The notes: generated by a model from the letters alone, not told the origin. A DNA stretch of 64,000 nucleotides from CAZNPW01 sp964575185 (GCA_964575185.1 CAZNPW010000003.1:1-64000); one strand, 5' to 3'; counted from the first letter of the stretch, positions 41,774 through 50,135 are shown. Translations and numbers: made by a program.

Positions 41774-43395
41774 CACCCCGCGTCCTCTTCGGCCGCGATC
41801 CGCCCGCCCGCATGCGCGGCGACCAGGCCCATGCCGATGACCGCCGCCAGATCGTCGGCCGGCAGGTCGGGAAAGCCCTGCAGCAGCATCGCGCGGAACT
41901 CCTCCAGCGTCGCGGCAGTCGCCATCATCGCCTCGATCTTCTCCAGGATCGCGCCGACCGCGGGCGCGGCCTCGACCGCCATCCGGTCGGCCAGCCGGTC
42001 CTCGGGCGAAACAGCGCGTGGGGGCGCCGCTGAGGGGCCTTCGGCCTGGAGGGCCACCTCACCCCCTTCCGGGGCGGGACCCCGTTTAATTTCGCCGCTT
42101 TGCCGTTTAATTTTCGAAGCGGGAGGCTCGGGCGGGGTTGCCGGGGCGGCGGGACCCGCCGGACGCAGCAACTTGCCCCCCGGCTTCGCCTCCGGCAGCC
42201 CGAACTTCGCCAGGATCGCGTCGGCGCTGACCTCGAGCCCGCGGTCGATCAGCGGCCCCAGCGCGTCCGCCAGCGCCTTCAGGTCCTCCTGCTCGGGCTC
42301 CTCGATCCGCAGCCGCGGGTAGACCGCCTGCGGCCCGCGCTCGAGCTGGACCCAGGGCACGATCAGGTCGCGGTTCAGCACCGCGGCGAGCGCCCGCGCA
42401 TCCGCCCGCTTGATGTCGCGCCGCACGTCGCCGTGCTCCTCGCCCGAGCCCAGGCCCCCGGTCACCGCGTCGGTCGTCGCGGTCTGGCCCAGCACCGCCT
42501 TCGACACCTGCCGGTCGAGCCAGTCGGCCCGCTCGAGGTACAGCCGGTGCGCCGCGCCGACGTTCGCGGCCTCGACGAACTCGATCAGCATGCCCTCGGG
42601 CACGATCGCCGCCATGTCGCCCGCGATGTTGGCGACGGCGCGCATCAGCGTGGCCTTGTCCTTGTCGCTCGCCCCCGGCTGGTACTTCCCCAGCCGCAGC
42701 GGGTGCCCGTAGGTCTGCGTGAAGATCGCCCAGTCGCGCTCGGTGAACTTCTTGAACAGGTAGGACCAGGCCGCGACGCGGGCGAGGCCCGCGCGCAGCG
42801 GCAGGCCCGACTTCGCGGGGATCGTCGCCCAGATGAACTTGAATGCGGGAAGCGGCAGCTGCTGCCCGCCGTCGCCCAGATACAGGGGCGTCCGCAGGTC
42901 GGCGCGGTCGAACCGGAAATGCCGGGGGTCGCGCAGCTCGAGCCGCGCCGGACGCCACTGGCCCGCGCTCGTGTCCCAGACGATCTCGGTGGCCGAGTAG
43001 CCCTTGCCCAGGCAGTCGAGCATCTGGAACAGCTCGTCCTGCAGCTCGTCGCGCTTCAGCCAGTCGCGCACCATCTGCGCGATCTTCTCGTCGGCCGGGT
43101 CCTCCGACCCCGCCTCGACCGTGATCTCGATCTGCGACACCGCCCGGCGGCGGGTGCCGAGAACGCCGAGGTAGTGCGGGTCGCGCTCCTCGATCGCCTC
43201 GGCGAGTTCCATGTAGGCGACCGGGTCGCCCTGGTCCGCGGCCTTCATGATGCCGCCCAGCCCCTGCGGCGTCAGCCCGTCGGCCGGGTAGCCGGTGACC
43301 GGGCTGCGGACGCCGCTCAGCGTCGATCCTGCGATCTCTTCGGTCAGGACGCGGCGCTCGATCGGCCGGCCACGGTGGTCGAACAGCTGCGCCAT
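41773..43395 (-). CDS. Portal protein, DUF935 (Mu gp29-like)
   Basis: A 540-residue protein with the DUF935 signature sequence: LTPQGLGGIMKAADQGDPVAYMELAEAIEERDPHYLGVLGTRRRAVSQIEITVEA, QDELFQMLDCLGKGYSATEIVWDTSAGQW, SGLPLRAGLARVAAWSYLFKKFTERDWAIFTQTYGHPLRLGKY. It forms the dodecameric DNA gate in the head vertex. The tail after residue 400 is Pro/Ala-rich with lower conservation. It overlaps the terminase stop by one base. Confidence 0.92.
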   Translation of the reverse strand: MAQLFDHRGRPIERRVLTEEIAGSTLSGVRSPVTGYPADGLTPQGLGGIMKAADQGDPVAYMELAEAIEERDPHYLGVLGTRRRAVSQIEITVEAGSEDPADEKIAQMVRDWLKRDELQDELFQMLDCLGKGYSATEIVWDTSAGQWRPARLELRDPRHFRFDRADLRTPLYLGDGGQQLPLPAFKFIWATIPAKSGLPLRAGLARVAAWSYLFKKFTERDWAIFTQTYGHPLRLGKYQPGASDKDKATLMRAVANIAGDMAAIVPEGMLIEFVEAANVGAAHRLYLERADWLDRQVSKAVLGQTATTDAVTGGLGSGEEHGDVRRDIKRADARALAAVLNRDLIVPWVQLERGPQAVYPRLRIEEPEQEDLKALADALGPLIDRGLEVSADAILAKFGLPEAKPGGKLLRPAGPAAPATPPEPPASKIKRQSGEIKRGPAPEGGEVALQAEGPSAAPPRAVSPEDRLADRMAVEAAPAVGAILEKIEAMMATAATLEEFRAMLLQGFPDLPADDLAAVIGMGLVAAHAGGRIAAEEDAG

Positions 43396-45053
43396 CAGAT
43401 GGATCCTCGCAAGGCCGCGCCCAGCGGCGGGCGGTAGGGGTCGCGGTCGTCGCCCAGGTCGTCATCGGGGCCATCGGGCCGGTCGCGGAACCCGCGTTGG
43501 GCCTCGCGCGGCAGCGGGGTATAGCCGTACTCCACCCACCGCATCCGGCTCGCGTAATGCGCCAGCGCCAGCGCGATCGCATAGTCGCCGTGCCGCTTGC
43601 GCCCCGTCTCGCCGTCGCGGATCTGCGGCACCCGGGCGATGCCGCGCACCAGCTTCACGTTGCGCAGATCGCCCAGGTGCTCGGCGTCGCGGATGATCGC
43701 CAGCTGGTCATCCTCGAACGCGGCTTTCAGCGGCGGCATTTCCAACCGGTACCACTCCTCGGTGAACTTCAGCGCCATCACGATCCCCGCCCCCTGCGGG
43801 TCCTCGCGCAGCCCGAAGCGCCGCCCCATGTCCTCGGCGACGGTCCAGCCCATGCCCGTCGCGTCGAAGGCGGCACCGACCAGACGCTCGCGCACCCGCT
43901 CCAGGATCGCGCCGACGACCAGCTTCTGCTCGGCCCCCGGCACGTTGCGCATCTCGACCGACAGCGCCTCGCGGCGTTTCAAGGTGGCTTCAACGGCCAG
44001 CAAAGACACCGTCGAAAGGTCGCTCACCCGCCCGAAGTCGAACCCGAAGGCGAAGCGCGGGCTTGGGTCGATCCCCGCCAGCGCCTGCTTCAGCGCGGCC
44101 AGGAACGGCGCCATCAGCACCGCCTGGTCGAGGCGGCTCCGGTGCATGTAGTCGGGCGGCAGCTCGAGGCGCAGCACCGGCCCCGGTTCGGTCATCCGCG
44201 CCTCGATCAGCGGCGCGGGCAGCCAGGCCCCCGACGACATCGACGGGACGCAGTAGAGCTCCTCGTCGATGTTGTCTCGGTAGAAGTCGCGGACGTCCTG
44301 CCGCCACGCCGCCTCGCCCTCCGGCGTCCAGGCCTCGCCCTTGACCAGGCAGATGCGGCGGAACAGGCCGTCCTCCAGCGCCTGGTCGAGGTCGACGCGC
44401 ATGTGGGCGTAGCGCGACCGCCCGGCCAGGATGTCCTGGATTTCCGCGTTGAAGGTGTTCTCGACCCCGAGGTGCGTGGAGCAGACGACGACCTGCCCGC
44501 CCCAGATCAGGAAGGCCATGGCGGATTTCAGGAGGGCCGCGAGGTCATCCACGAACGCCGCCTCGTCGATGATCACGGCCCCCTGCTTGCCGCGCAGGCC
44601 CCGCGGCGCGGACGACAGCGCCATGATCTCGAAGCCGCTGGCGAACCGGATGCGGAAGGCGTTGATCGCCTTGTCGTCGCGCCCCTGGTCGAACAGCATC
44701 TCCTCGGCCGCGGCCGCCGCGCTGTCGAAGGCGCGCGCCCACATCGCGGCGGCGTCGATGAACTCCCGCGTCATCTCGCGGCTGTACGAGATGTACATCA
44801 CGTCCATCCCGCCCGCCGGCCTCTGCCGCCCCGCCCGCAACACGGCATAGGCGGCCAGCGCCCAGGTCATCCCGATCCGCCGCGACTTCTCGACGAACAG
44901 CACCTTCGTGCCGGCGTCGAGCATCGCGACGGCGCGCTGCTGGTAGGGCATCAGGACGGCGGGCAGTCCCTGCGCCTGGACGATGCCGGGGATCGTGTCG
45001 ATCGCCGCGCGCCGCGCCTCCGCCCAGGCGGCCTCGGTCAGGCCGACCGTCAC
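43395..45053 (-). CDS. Terminase large subunit (Mu gp28-like)
   Basis: A 552-residue packaging motor. The ATPase domain has a Walker A-like VEKSRRIGMTWALAAYAVL (residues 54-72) and Walker B GAVIIDEAAFVDDLAALL. The adenine-binding motif is YQQRAVAMLDAG near residue 40. The RNase H-like nuclease domain has FAFGFDFGRVSDLSTVSLLAVE near residue 330 and later acidic residues (VGAAFDATGMGW). It cuts and packs phage DNA out of the host genome by headful. It overlaps the gp27-like gene by 4 bases. Confidence 0.93.
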   Translation of the reverse strand: MTVGLTEAAWAEARRAAIDTIPGIVQAQGLPAVLMPYQQRAVAMLDAGTKVLFVEKSRRIGMTWALAAYAVLRAGRQRPAGGMDVMYISYSREMTREFIDAAAMWARAFDSAAAAAEEMLFDQGRDDKAINAFRIRFASGFEIMALSSAPRGLRGKQGAVIIDEAAFVDDLAALLKSAMAFLIWGGQVVVCSTHLGVENTFNAEIQDILAGRSRYAHMRVDLDQALEDGLFRRICLVKGEAWTPEGEAAWRQDVRDFYRDNIDEELYCVPSMSSGAWLPAPLIEARMTEPGPVLRLELPPDYMHRSRLDQAVLMAPFLAALKQALAGIDPSPRFAFGFDFGRVSDLSTVSLLAVEATLKRREALSVEMRNVPGAEQKLVVGAILERVRERLVGAAFDATGMGWTVAEDMGRRFGLREDPQGAGIVMALKFTEEWYRLEMPPLKAAFEDDQLAIIRDAEHLGDLRNVKLVRGIARVPQIRDGETGRKRHGDYAIALALAHYASRMRWVEYGYTPLPREAQRGFRDRPDGPDDDLGDDRDPYRPPLGAALRGSI

Positions 45054-45634
45054 GGCTGCATCCCCAGGATTTCCGCCTTGATCGCGGCGACCGTGTCGGC
45101 CGTCATGCCCTTGACCTTCGCCACCGCCTCGACCGCCGCGTCGACGCGGCGGGCGAGCTTCGCCTCCTCCTTCGTCCGGCGTTCCGACGACATGTTCTGC
45201 GCGACCTGCGCCCCGCGGAAGGCGTCCGCCAGCGCCTTCAGCTCCTTCGGCGCGACCCCGTCCGCCCCGTCGCCCAGCATGTGCAGGACCAGGCTCTTGA
45301 TCATCTCGCCGGTGATGACGGTCAGGTCGTCGCTCGCCTTCGCGTCGTGCCGCTCGGCCAGGACCTTGACGATGTCCCGCGTGTCGTCCAGCCGCTTCGA
45401 CAGCCGGGCCTGGCGGATCGAGTAGCGGTTGAAGCTCGAGAAGGCGGGGATGCGGAACGCGAGCTCGCCCCGGTGCTCGCGCATCAGCGCCTCGCAGCGC
45501 GTCACGAACTCGGCGTAGATGTCGGTCTGCGTCTTCTCGCGGTCGGACAGCTCGTGCGCCGCCCAGGCGACGATGTCGTCGGCCTCGGGCGGCAGCAGGT
45601 CGAACGACGACAGACGCCCGCGGCCAAGGCCCAT
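45050..45634 (-). CDS. Terminase small subunit-like protein, DUF3486 (Mu gp27-like)
   Basis: A 194-residue protein. The N-terminus GRGRLSSFDLLPPEADDIVAWAAHELSDREKTQTDIYAEFVTRCEAL, then PAFSSFNRYSIRQARLSKRLDDTRDIVKVLAERHDAKASDDLTVITGEMIKSLVLHML, matches the DUF3486 family, equal to Mu gp27. It lies directly before the large terminase gene and probably recognises DNA for packaging. A helix-turn-helix-like segment occurs near residues 10-50. Confidence 0.88.
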   Translation of the reverse strand: MGLGRGRLSSFDLLPPEADDIVAWAAHELSDREKTQTDIYAEFVTRCEALMREHRGELAFRIPAFSSFNRYSIRQARLSKRLDDTRDIVKVLAERHDAKASDDLTVITGEMIKSLVLHMLGDGADGVAPKELKALADAFRGAQVAQNMSSERRTKEEAKLARRVDAAVEAVAKVKGMTADTVAAIKAEILGMQP

Positions 45635-45635
45635 G

Positions 45636-45935
45636 TCAGTCCTCCGCGCGGCCCGGCCGCTTGATCCCCTCGATCGCGATCTTCCGGTCCAGATGCGCCG
45701 CACCCCGCTCCGCCAGGACGGCGACGACGACCGACCCCACGCGCCTGACCGTGATCGCCCCCATCTCGGCCAGCCAGTCGAGCTCGGCGTGGACCCACTC
45801 GCGCGTCTTGCGGATGCCGAACTGCTCGAGCGCGGGCACCAGCAGGTCGCTGTGCAGCCGCTCGTCGACCTGCGCGCGCAGGGCCTTCAGGACGATCAGC
45901 CGGGCGTCCTCGCGGATCAGCTGCTGCATGTCCAT
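45636..45935 (-). CDS. Small Mu gp26-like protein
   Basis: A 99-residue protein: MDMQQLIREDARLIVLKALRAQVDERLHSDLLVPALEQFGIRKTREWVHAELDWLAEMGAITVRRVGSVVVAVLAERG. The pattern is a winged-helix-like module and matches the gp26-type proteins (VpaChn25_0724-like) found between DUF2730 and DUF3486 in Mu-like phages. Its ATG overlaps the upstream stop. Confidence 0.75.
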   Translation of the reverse strand: MDMQQLIREDARLIVLKALRAQVDERLHSDLLVPALEQFGIRKTREWVHAELDWLAEMGAITVRRVGSVVVAVLAERGAAHLDRKIAIEGIKRPGRAED

Positions 45936-46264
45936 CACTTGCCGCCCCGTTCGATCAGCACTTCCTGCATGCGCTCGGCGATGGCCGCGACCGGCTTCAG
46001 CCGCTCTTCCATGCGCCCGAGCTGGCCCTCGATCTGCACCAGCGTGATCTGCAGGTTGTGCAGGTCCTGCCGCTGCGGCATGTCGCGCAGGGTATGGTCG
46101 ATCAGGTCGATGCGGTTGCTGTGCCGGTCCAGACGCTCGGCATGCTCCTTGAAGCGCGCCTCGATGTTCCGGTCGCGGGTCCGCCACCAGGTGAAGGCCA
46201 GGGCCACGATGCTCAGGATGAAGGGCAGCGTGACCTTGAAGTCGAGCTCGAACAGCGCGCCCAC
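45935..46264 (-). CDS. DUF2730 protein (Mu gp25-like)
   Basis: A 109-residue protein with one N-terminal membrane segment (FKVTLPFILSIVALAFTWWRTRDRNIEARF), followed by a long coiled coil (HAERLDRHSNRIDLIDHTLRDMPQRQDLHNLQITLVQIEGQLGRMEERLKPV). This is the DUF2730 layout of Mu gp25. It may act with the lysis genes just upstream as a spanin-like or holin partner, though the family role is not settled. Confidence 0.8.
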   Translation of the reverse strand: MGALFELDFKVTLPFILSIVALAFTWWRTRDRNIEARFKEHAERLDRHSNRIDLIDHTLRDMPQRQDLHNLQITLVQIEGQLGRMEERLKPVAAIAERMQEVLIERGGK

Positions 46265-46265
46265 G

Positions 46266-46604
46266 TCAGCCTTTCCCGGGCCGCGCTGCCGGCGTTCGCC
46301 CGTTCCACGGCCACATCAGCCGGTAGCGCGGCGCGCGCCGCTCGAAGTAGGCCCAGACGCCCAGCGCATAGGGCACGACCATCTGCCAGGCTGCGACCAC
46401 CTGTCCGCCCGTCGCCTGGACCGCGGCCGCATCGCAGCCGAGGCCGAGGTCGCAGGTGACGCGGTACAGGTCGACGCCGACCATGTTCAGGATCAGCGCG
46501 GCCGCGGCAAGGAGCTGCAGCCAGAAGGACCGCGCCTTCCATGCCGCCAGCTGCGGCAGCGCGAGGTTGTCGGGGGGCAGGATACGGGGCAGCGCATGGC
46601 GCAT
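46266..46604 (-). CDS. Membrane protein, holin candidate
   Basis: A 112-residue protein with two hydrophobic segments: WLQLLAAAALILNMVGVDLY near residues 28-47 and VAAWQMVVPYALGVWAYF near 69-86. The N-terminus is cytoplasmic-looking, and the basic C-tail follows YRLMWPWNGRTP. It lies 12 bases after the amidase gene, so it is a good candidate for the holin that releases the endolysin. The family is not recognised. Confidence 0.65.
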   Translation of the reverse strand: MRHALPRILPPDNLALPQLAAWKARSFWLQLLAAAALILNMVGVDLYRVTCDLGLGCDAAAVQATGGQVVAAWQMVVPYALGVWAYFERRAPRYRLMWPWNGRTPAARPGKG

Positions 46605-46616
46605 CGGCGTCTCTCC

Positions 46617-47459
46617 TCACGTGATGTCTTCGGCGTAGCGCCCGACGATCCAGCCCTCGCGGCCGGCGAAGATGACCTTGACCCACTGCCGGCCGCCGAA
46701 GGTGCCCGACAGCAGGACGGGGACCTCGGTCCCGTTCGGGATCGTCGCGATGACGTTGGGGTTGAAGGACGGCCAGCGCCGCATGTTGAGGCTCGCCCCG
46801 GGCGCGGCGATGCGGACGTACTTCTTGCCGTCGCCGACCTCCTGCGCCTGCGCATCCGCCTCCTCGTCCGACGGATCGTCGCGGCCGAGGATGCGCGCGC
46901 GCAGCGGCTCCATCGGGAACAGCGGGTTCGGGTCCACCTTCCGGCCCGGGCTGACGTACCAGTGGCCCCGGATGTCCGTCAGCGTCTTGACGGATGCGAA
47001 CAGCGCCAGCAGCAGCTGCTCGACCGCGTCGACCTGCACCTCGGGGTAGGCCGCCCACGACCCGGCCCCATGCTCGGGCGTGGTGATCTCGGTCACGCCG
47101 TAGAAGGTCTTGCCGAACCACGCCTGCCCGACGCCCTCCGCGATGGGCACGAGCCGTCCGGGGTTCTCGATCTCGATCCCGATGCTGAACGCATTCACGT
47201 CCGCACGGCCATGGTAGCTCGACTTCCCCGCATGACCGGCGCGTCGGTTCGTGGGCACGAGCTGCGTGATGAACCCGTCGATCGCCACCACGAAATGCGC
47301 GCTGGCCCCGGTCGATGCCGCCAGCCACGCGACCGACGACCCGTTCCCTAAGCGTCCCGCCGTATCGTGCAGGATCACGACCTCGGGCACGATCACGCCC
47401 CCGGTCAGCTTCGCCGCGACAAAGGGCGCACCTTCCAGCCTGTGCCTGGTGATCTTCAT
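46617..47459 (-). CDS. Endolysin: N-acetylmuramoyl-L-alanine amidase with C-terminal SH3 domain
   Basis: A 280-residue enzyme. The amidase-2 domain covers about residues 15-185. Zinc ligands are visible as His31 in VVILHDTAG, a further His in ASAHFVVAIDG (near residue 55) and a late His in DIRGHWYVSPGRKVDP. GIEIENPG is the strand after the active-site loop. The C-terminal 70 residues (KYVRIAAPGASLNMRRWPSFNPNVIATIPNGTEVPVLL) form a bacterial SH3 domain that binds the cell wall. No signal peptide, so a holin is needed. It is the first gene of the late block. Confidence 0.9.
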   Translation of the reverse strand: MKITRHRLEGAPFVAAKLTGGVIVPEVVILHDTAGRLGNGSSVAWLAASTGASAHFVVAIDGFITQLVPTNRRAGHAGKSSYHGRADVNAFSIGIEIENPGRLVPIAEGVGQAWFGKTFYGVTEITTPEHGAGSWAAYPEVQVDAVEQLLLALFASVKTLTDIRGHWYVSPGRKVDPNPLFPMEPLRARILGRDDPSDEEADAQAQEVGDGKKYVRIAAPGASLNMRRWPSFNPNVIATIPNGTEVPVLLSGTFGGRQWVKVIFAGREGWIVGRYAEDIT

Positions 47460-47529
47460 CGACAGCGCCCCGGTTGATCGGGGCCAGAATGGCGGACACG
47501 CGCCTCCGCATACATCCGCAAGGGCCTGC

Positions 47530-47541
47530 GGGGGGGGGGGG
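47530..47541. repeat. Run of 12 guanines after the mor stop codon
   Basis: Twelve consecutive G on the plus strand (C on the coding strand), directly abutting the TAG of the Mor gene and about 70 bases before the late operon. Such a tract is unstable in replication and in sequencing; its length may vary or be misread. Confidence 0.6.
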
Positions 47542-47916
47542 CTACAGCAGCGACGGCTGGCGCGGGTCGGACTTCGCGTCGGCCAGGTATCCCCGTACCG
47601 TCACGTCCGACGTGTGCAGTCTGCGGGCAATCTCGGCTTTCGACAATCCCTGCGCGTGCAGCACCCGCGCGATCCACGGCTTGCCCGTCGGCACCCGCGC
47701 CGGCAGGCCCCGCAGCGCGGCCCGCTCGCCCAGCCGCCGCGCGCCTTCCAGCCCCACGACCTCGACCAGCCGCGACCGGCCCTTCGGGTCGCGGGCAAGG
47801 TACAGCTCGGCCCCCCCGAACGCGAGGAGGAAGGCCACCGCGACCTCGACCCCCAGCTCCTCGACATACGGGGCCAGATGCGCCGGCGGGGGGATGTCGG
47901 ACGTGCGCGCGATCAC
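47542..47916 (-). CDS. mor: Mor-family transcription activator
   Basis: A 124-residue protein of the Mu Mor/C family. The dimerisation part is LAPYVEELGVEVAVAFLLAFGGAELYLARDPKGRS. The C-terminal helix-turn-helix is LHAQGLSKAEIARRLHTSDVTVRGYLADAK. In Mu, Mor switches on middle genes and C switches on late genes. Here only one member is seen and it is directly upstream of the lysis and head operon, so it may activate late transcription itself. It overlaps the upstream small gene by 4 bases. Confidence 0.88.
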   Translation of the reverse strand: MIARTSDIPPPAHLAPYVEELGVEVAVAFLLAFGGAELYLARDPKGRSRLVEVVGLEGARRLGERAALRGLPARVPTGKPWIARVLHAQGLSKAEIARRLHTSDVTVRGYLADAKSDPRQPSLL

Positions 47917-48197
47917 GCCTCCCGGCCCCGCCGCGCAGGACCGGCATGGTCGCGCGGCCGCACATAGGCCCGGTCGGGCTCCTTCGGGACGACCGACACG
48001 ACCGTCGGCCCGGTGCCCGCGTCGCTGCGGATCAGGTAGACGTGGTCCTCGACCACCACCGCCTGCGCGCCACCCGCCGCCGCAGCTTCCAGCCGCCGCG
48101 CGATCTGCCGCCGCAAGCCCTCGATGTCGAAGCCGCCGACGCGCTCGAGGTGCCGCAGCACGGCGTGGTCGCTCACGCGCAGGCGAGGCGTCTTCAT
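47913..48197 (-). CDS. Small phage protein upstream of mor
   Basis: A 94-residue protein: MKTPRLRVSDHAVLRHLERVGGFDIEGLRRQIARRLEAAAAGGAQAVVVEDHVYLIRSDAGTGPTVVSVVPKEP. The 'sdHAvlR.lerv.g.die.lR..i' pattern recalls small RelE/barnase-like or DUF4258-like phage proteins ('HA..R..eR' motif), which are often mRNA-interferase related. This is weak evidence. It overlaps both gemA and mor by 4 bases. Confidence 0.6.
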   Translation of the reverse strand: MKTPRLRVSDHAVLRHLERVGGFDIEGLRRQIARRLEAAAAGGAQAVVVEDHVYLIRSDAGTGPTVVSVVPKEPDRAYVRPRDHAGPARRGREA

Positions 48198-48637
48198 GGC
48201 CTAGGCCTTGTCACGGGGATCCCCGCGCGCCGGCACATCGCCTTCAGCGCCTCGGTCACGTCCCGGATGCGCTCGAAGTCGGCCAGCGTGTCGATGTCGA
48301 TCGGCACCGCCCCCCAATGCGCCGCGAACCGCTCGCGGATGAAGGCGTTCAGCCCCGCCGCACCCCCGACCTTCACCGCGCCCGCATCGTGCAGCAGCCG
48401 CCACAGGACATGGCAGAACCGCACGTCGGGCCGCGCCGCAGGCTTGCGCTGGCCCTTCGAGGCCACCTTGAACCCCGCCTTCTTCAGGGCATCCACGACC
48501 TTCTGCTGCTCGGCCGCGCTCATGTCGGTCAGGCTCGCCTTGCCCGTGACGCGCTGCTGCAGCGCCCGCCGCGCGTCCTGGTCGAGCCCGAGCGCGCGGC
48601 ACCCCACATGGATCGTGCGGATCAGCTGCGCGCTCAT
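48194..48637 (-). CDS. GemA-like regulatory protein, DUF1018 (Mu gp16-like)
   Basis: A 147-residue protein: LIRTIHVGCRALGLDQDARRALQQRVTGKASLTDMSAAEQQKVVDALKKAGFK, then VRFCHVLWRLLHDAGAV and a C-terminal AFIRERF. The 'ihv..r.lgld.d.yr.ll...tG..S...ls..e...v...l...Gf' pattern is diagnostic of the DUF1018/GemA family. In Mu, GemA affects host gene expression and DNA supercoiling. It lies between early and late blocks, as in Mu. Confidence 0.88.
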   Translation of the reverse strand: MSAQLIRTIHVGCRALGLDQDARRALQQRVTGKASLTDMSAAEQQKVVDALKKAGFKVASKGQRKPAARPDVRFCHVLWRLLHDAGAVKVGGAAGLNAFIRERFAAHWGAVPIDIDTLADFERIRDVTEALKAMCRRAGIPVTRPRP

Positions 48638-48891
48638 GGCTCGGGGTCCTCCTCGTCCTCGACCTGCCACGCTTCGCGCTCGCGCTTCATGATGTCCCGC
48701 GCGATCGCCGCCAGCGCGCCCTCGATCAGGGCGGGCAGGTCGACCGCATAGGACAGCCCGCCATTAACCCGCACATGCAGCTGCTCGCAGGTCAGGCTGA
48801 CCGTGTGCGGGATGCCCGCGAACTCGCCCTCGCCCTCGGCCAGGACCTGTCCCTTCGGCGCGGTGGCGGTGCGTTTCAGGCGGGGGGTCAT
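48634..48891 (-). CDS. Small phage protein
   Basis: An 85-residue protein with a beta-rich middle (FAGIPHTVSLTCEQLHVRVNGGLSYAVDLPALIEGALAAIARDIM) and an acidic tail (EDEEDPEP). It starts at an ATG with a CCTGAAACG leader and overlaps the gemA start by 4 bases. The function is unknown. Confidence 0.6.
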   Translation of the reverse strand: MTPRLKRTATAPKGQVLAEGEGEFAGIPHTVSLTCEQLHVRVNGGLSYAVDLPALIEGALAAIARDIMKREREAWQVEDEEDPEP

Positions 48892-48924
48892 GCGGGCCTC
48901 CCGGGGAAGGCCCGCAGACTGCGC

Positions 48925-49143
48925 TCAGCCCCTGGACGGCGCGCCGTCGCGCGGGACGTAGTTCTGAAGGCGGTCCGCCGCAGGTTCGACAAGGTCGTCG
49001 ATAAGGCCCACCAGCGCCGCGAGGTTCTGCGCGGGCACGTCGGCATTCGGCGGCAGCTCGTTGAGGACCAGGCGCAGGCCCCGGAGGGCACTCGCCCCGA
49101 TCCCCACCATGTCGCGCGGGTCCTGGGAACAGCGGTTGCACAT
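48925..49143 (-). CDS. Small phage protein with N-terminal CxxC
   Basis: A 72-residue protein starting MCNRCSQDPRDMVGIGASALRGLRLVLNELPPNADVPAQNLAALVGLIDDLVEPAADRL. The CNRC start could bind a metal with partner cysteines only in a dimer. The rest is one long amphipathic region. Its ATG follows the antirepressor stop by one base, so they are likely translated together. Confidence 0.55.
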   Translation of the reverse strand: MCNRCSQDPRDMVGIGASALRGLRLVLNELPPNADVPAQNLAALVGLIDDLVEPAADRLQNYVPRDGAPSRG

Positions 49144-49144
49144 G

Positions 49145-49792
49145 TCAGTGCGTCCCGAACAGCGACGGCTGGTCCAGGAGGCGCTGCTGCGCGGGCGGCA
49201 GCGGGATCAGGCCGAGCCTGCGGCAGTGCCGCTGCAGGTTGCGCATCGCGTAGACCGAGGTCTGGACCAGCGGCGCGATCCGGCTGGCGGCAAGGCCGAC
49301 CGACATGAACCGCACCGCCGCGAAGGACGGCGCGTCCGCCAGCACCTTGGCCCGCGCGGCCCGCACCGCCTCCGGCTCCATCTGCGACACCGCCAAGGGC
49401 GGCATGGGCAGCCGCTCGAAGTCCTCGGCTTCCTTCATGCCCGGCAAGCCGAACATCTGACCGAGCTGCCGTTCCAAGGCGTCGTAGAGGCCGCGCTTCA
49501 TCGAAACGACGAAGGGTCGCCGCTCCACCTGCACTCGGTCCGTCTGGATCATCATGATCCAGGCCGCGAAATGACCCATCCTGAGGGTCAAGGTTTCCTG
49601 CGCCCCGCCCGCCGAAGGTATGGTCATCATGACCATACCTTCCGCCAGTTCGGTGTCTTGGATTTTGCGATATTGGCTCTTCCAGCTGAGCCCGATGTGG
49701 TCGCTCAACTGCTTCGGGGCAACGTGCCAGTGCCCGTGCTGCCGGTAGGCGTGGCCATGCCAGCCATCGTAGAAGACCGGGAAGGTCTGCAT
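49145..49792 (-). CDS. Phage antirepressor with P22_AR_N-type domain
   Basis: A 215-residue protein. The N-terminal ~110 residues (FPVFYDGWHGHAYRQHGHWHVAPKQLSDHIGLSWKSQYRKIQDTELAEGMVMMTIPSAGGAQETLTLRMGHFAAWIMMIQ) match the phage P22 antirepressor N-domain pattern. The C-part is helical (LYDALERQLGQMFG, MRNLQRHCRRLGLIPLP). It could inactivate one of the S24 repressors. The ribosome site GAAGGAGAAACGG is complementary to RNA just upstream, suggesting tight translational control (see the C4-like RNA). Confidence 0.82.
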   Translation of the reverse strand: MQTFPVFYDGWHGHAYRQHGHWHVAPKQLSDHIGLSWKSQYRKIQDTELAEGMVMMTIPSAGGAQETLTLRMGHFAAWIMMIQTDRVQVERRPFVVSMKRGLYDALERQLGQMFGLPGMKEAEDFERLPMPPLAVSQMEPEAVRAARAKVLADAPSFAAVRFMSVGLAASRIAPLVQTSVYAMRNLQRHCRRLGLIPLPPAQQRLLDQPSLFGTH

Positions 49793-49798
49793 CCGTTT

Positions 49799-50000
49799 CT
49801 CCTTCGGTTACGCGGGGGCCGATGCCCCCGGGTGTTGCAAAGACCGCCGAAGGACAGTCCCCATGCGCCTTTGGGCTTTCGCCTTGGACATGCGCGCATG
49901 GCACCCGGAGTTCGATCGCTTCGAGGGAAGCGCCGTCAAGGGGCGTAACCGCCTTCGGTAGTCTCGCCGGAGCGCTTTGCACGGCGCTGGCCGACTGGTC
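49799..50000 (-). ncRNA. Candidate C4-like antisense/leader RNA of the antirepressor gene
   Basis: The leftward transcript upstream of the antirepressor has two segments able to pair with its ribosome-binding region. TCCTTCGG (plus 49,847-49,854) pairs with CCGAAGGA over the Shine-Dalgarno site (49,800-49,807). CGGTTACGC (plus 49,943-49,951) pairs with GCGTAACCG just upstream of it (49,805-49,813). Known C4 RNAs of P1/P7-type phages repress ant genes in just this way through two antisense segments. A -35-like TTGACA lies at 50,025-50,030. I have not confirmed the family by covariance search. Confidence 0.45.
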
Positions 50001-50062
50001 GAAGATGTTGCGGTTCGCCGGAATTGTCAAATCCCCATCACCCGGCCGGGGAGCGTCCATCA

Positions 50063-50089
50063 AAGGGGTGTGCGTGACGCACACCCCTT
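50063..50089 (-). terminator. Terminator after the early operon, distal
   Basis: Perfect 13-bp inverted repeat AAGGGGTGTGCGT/ACGCACACCCCTT with one central base, followed on the minus strand by TTTG. Together with the hairpin at 50,136 it should block early transcription from reaching the antirepressor. Confidence 0.65.
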
Positions 50090-50135
50090 CCGCGCTCGAC
50101 CCGGCCCGGGTGAAGGGTTGGTTCACGATGTCAAA

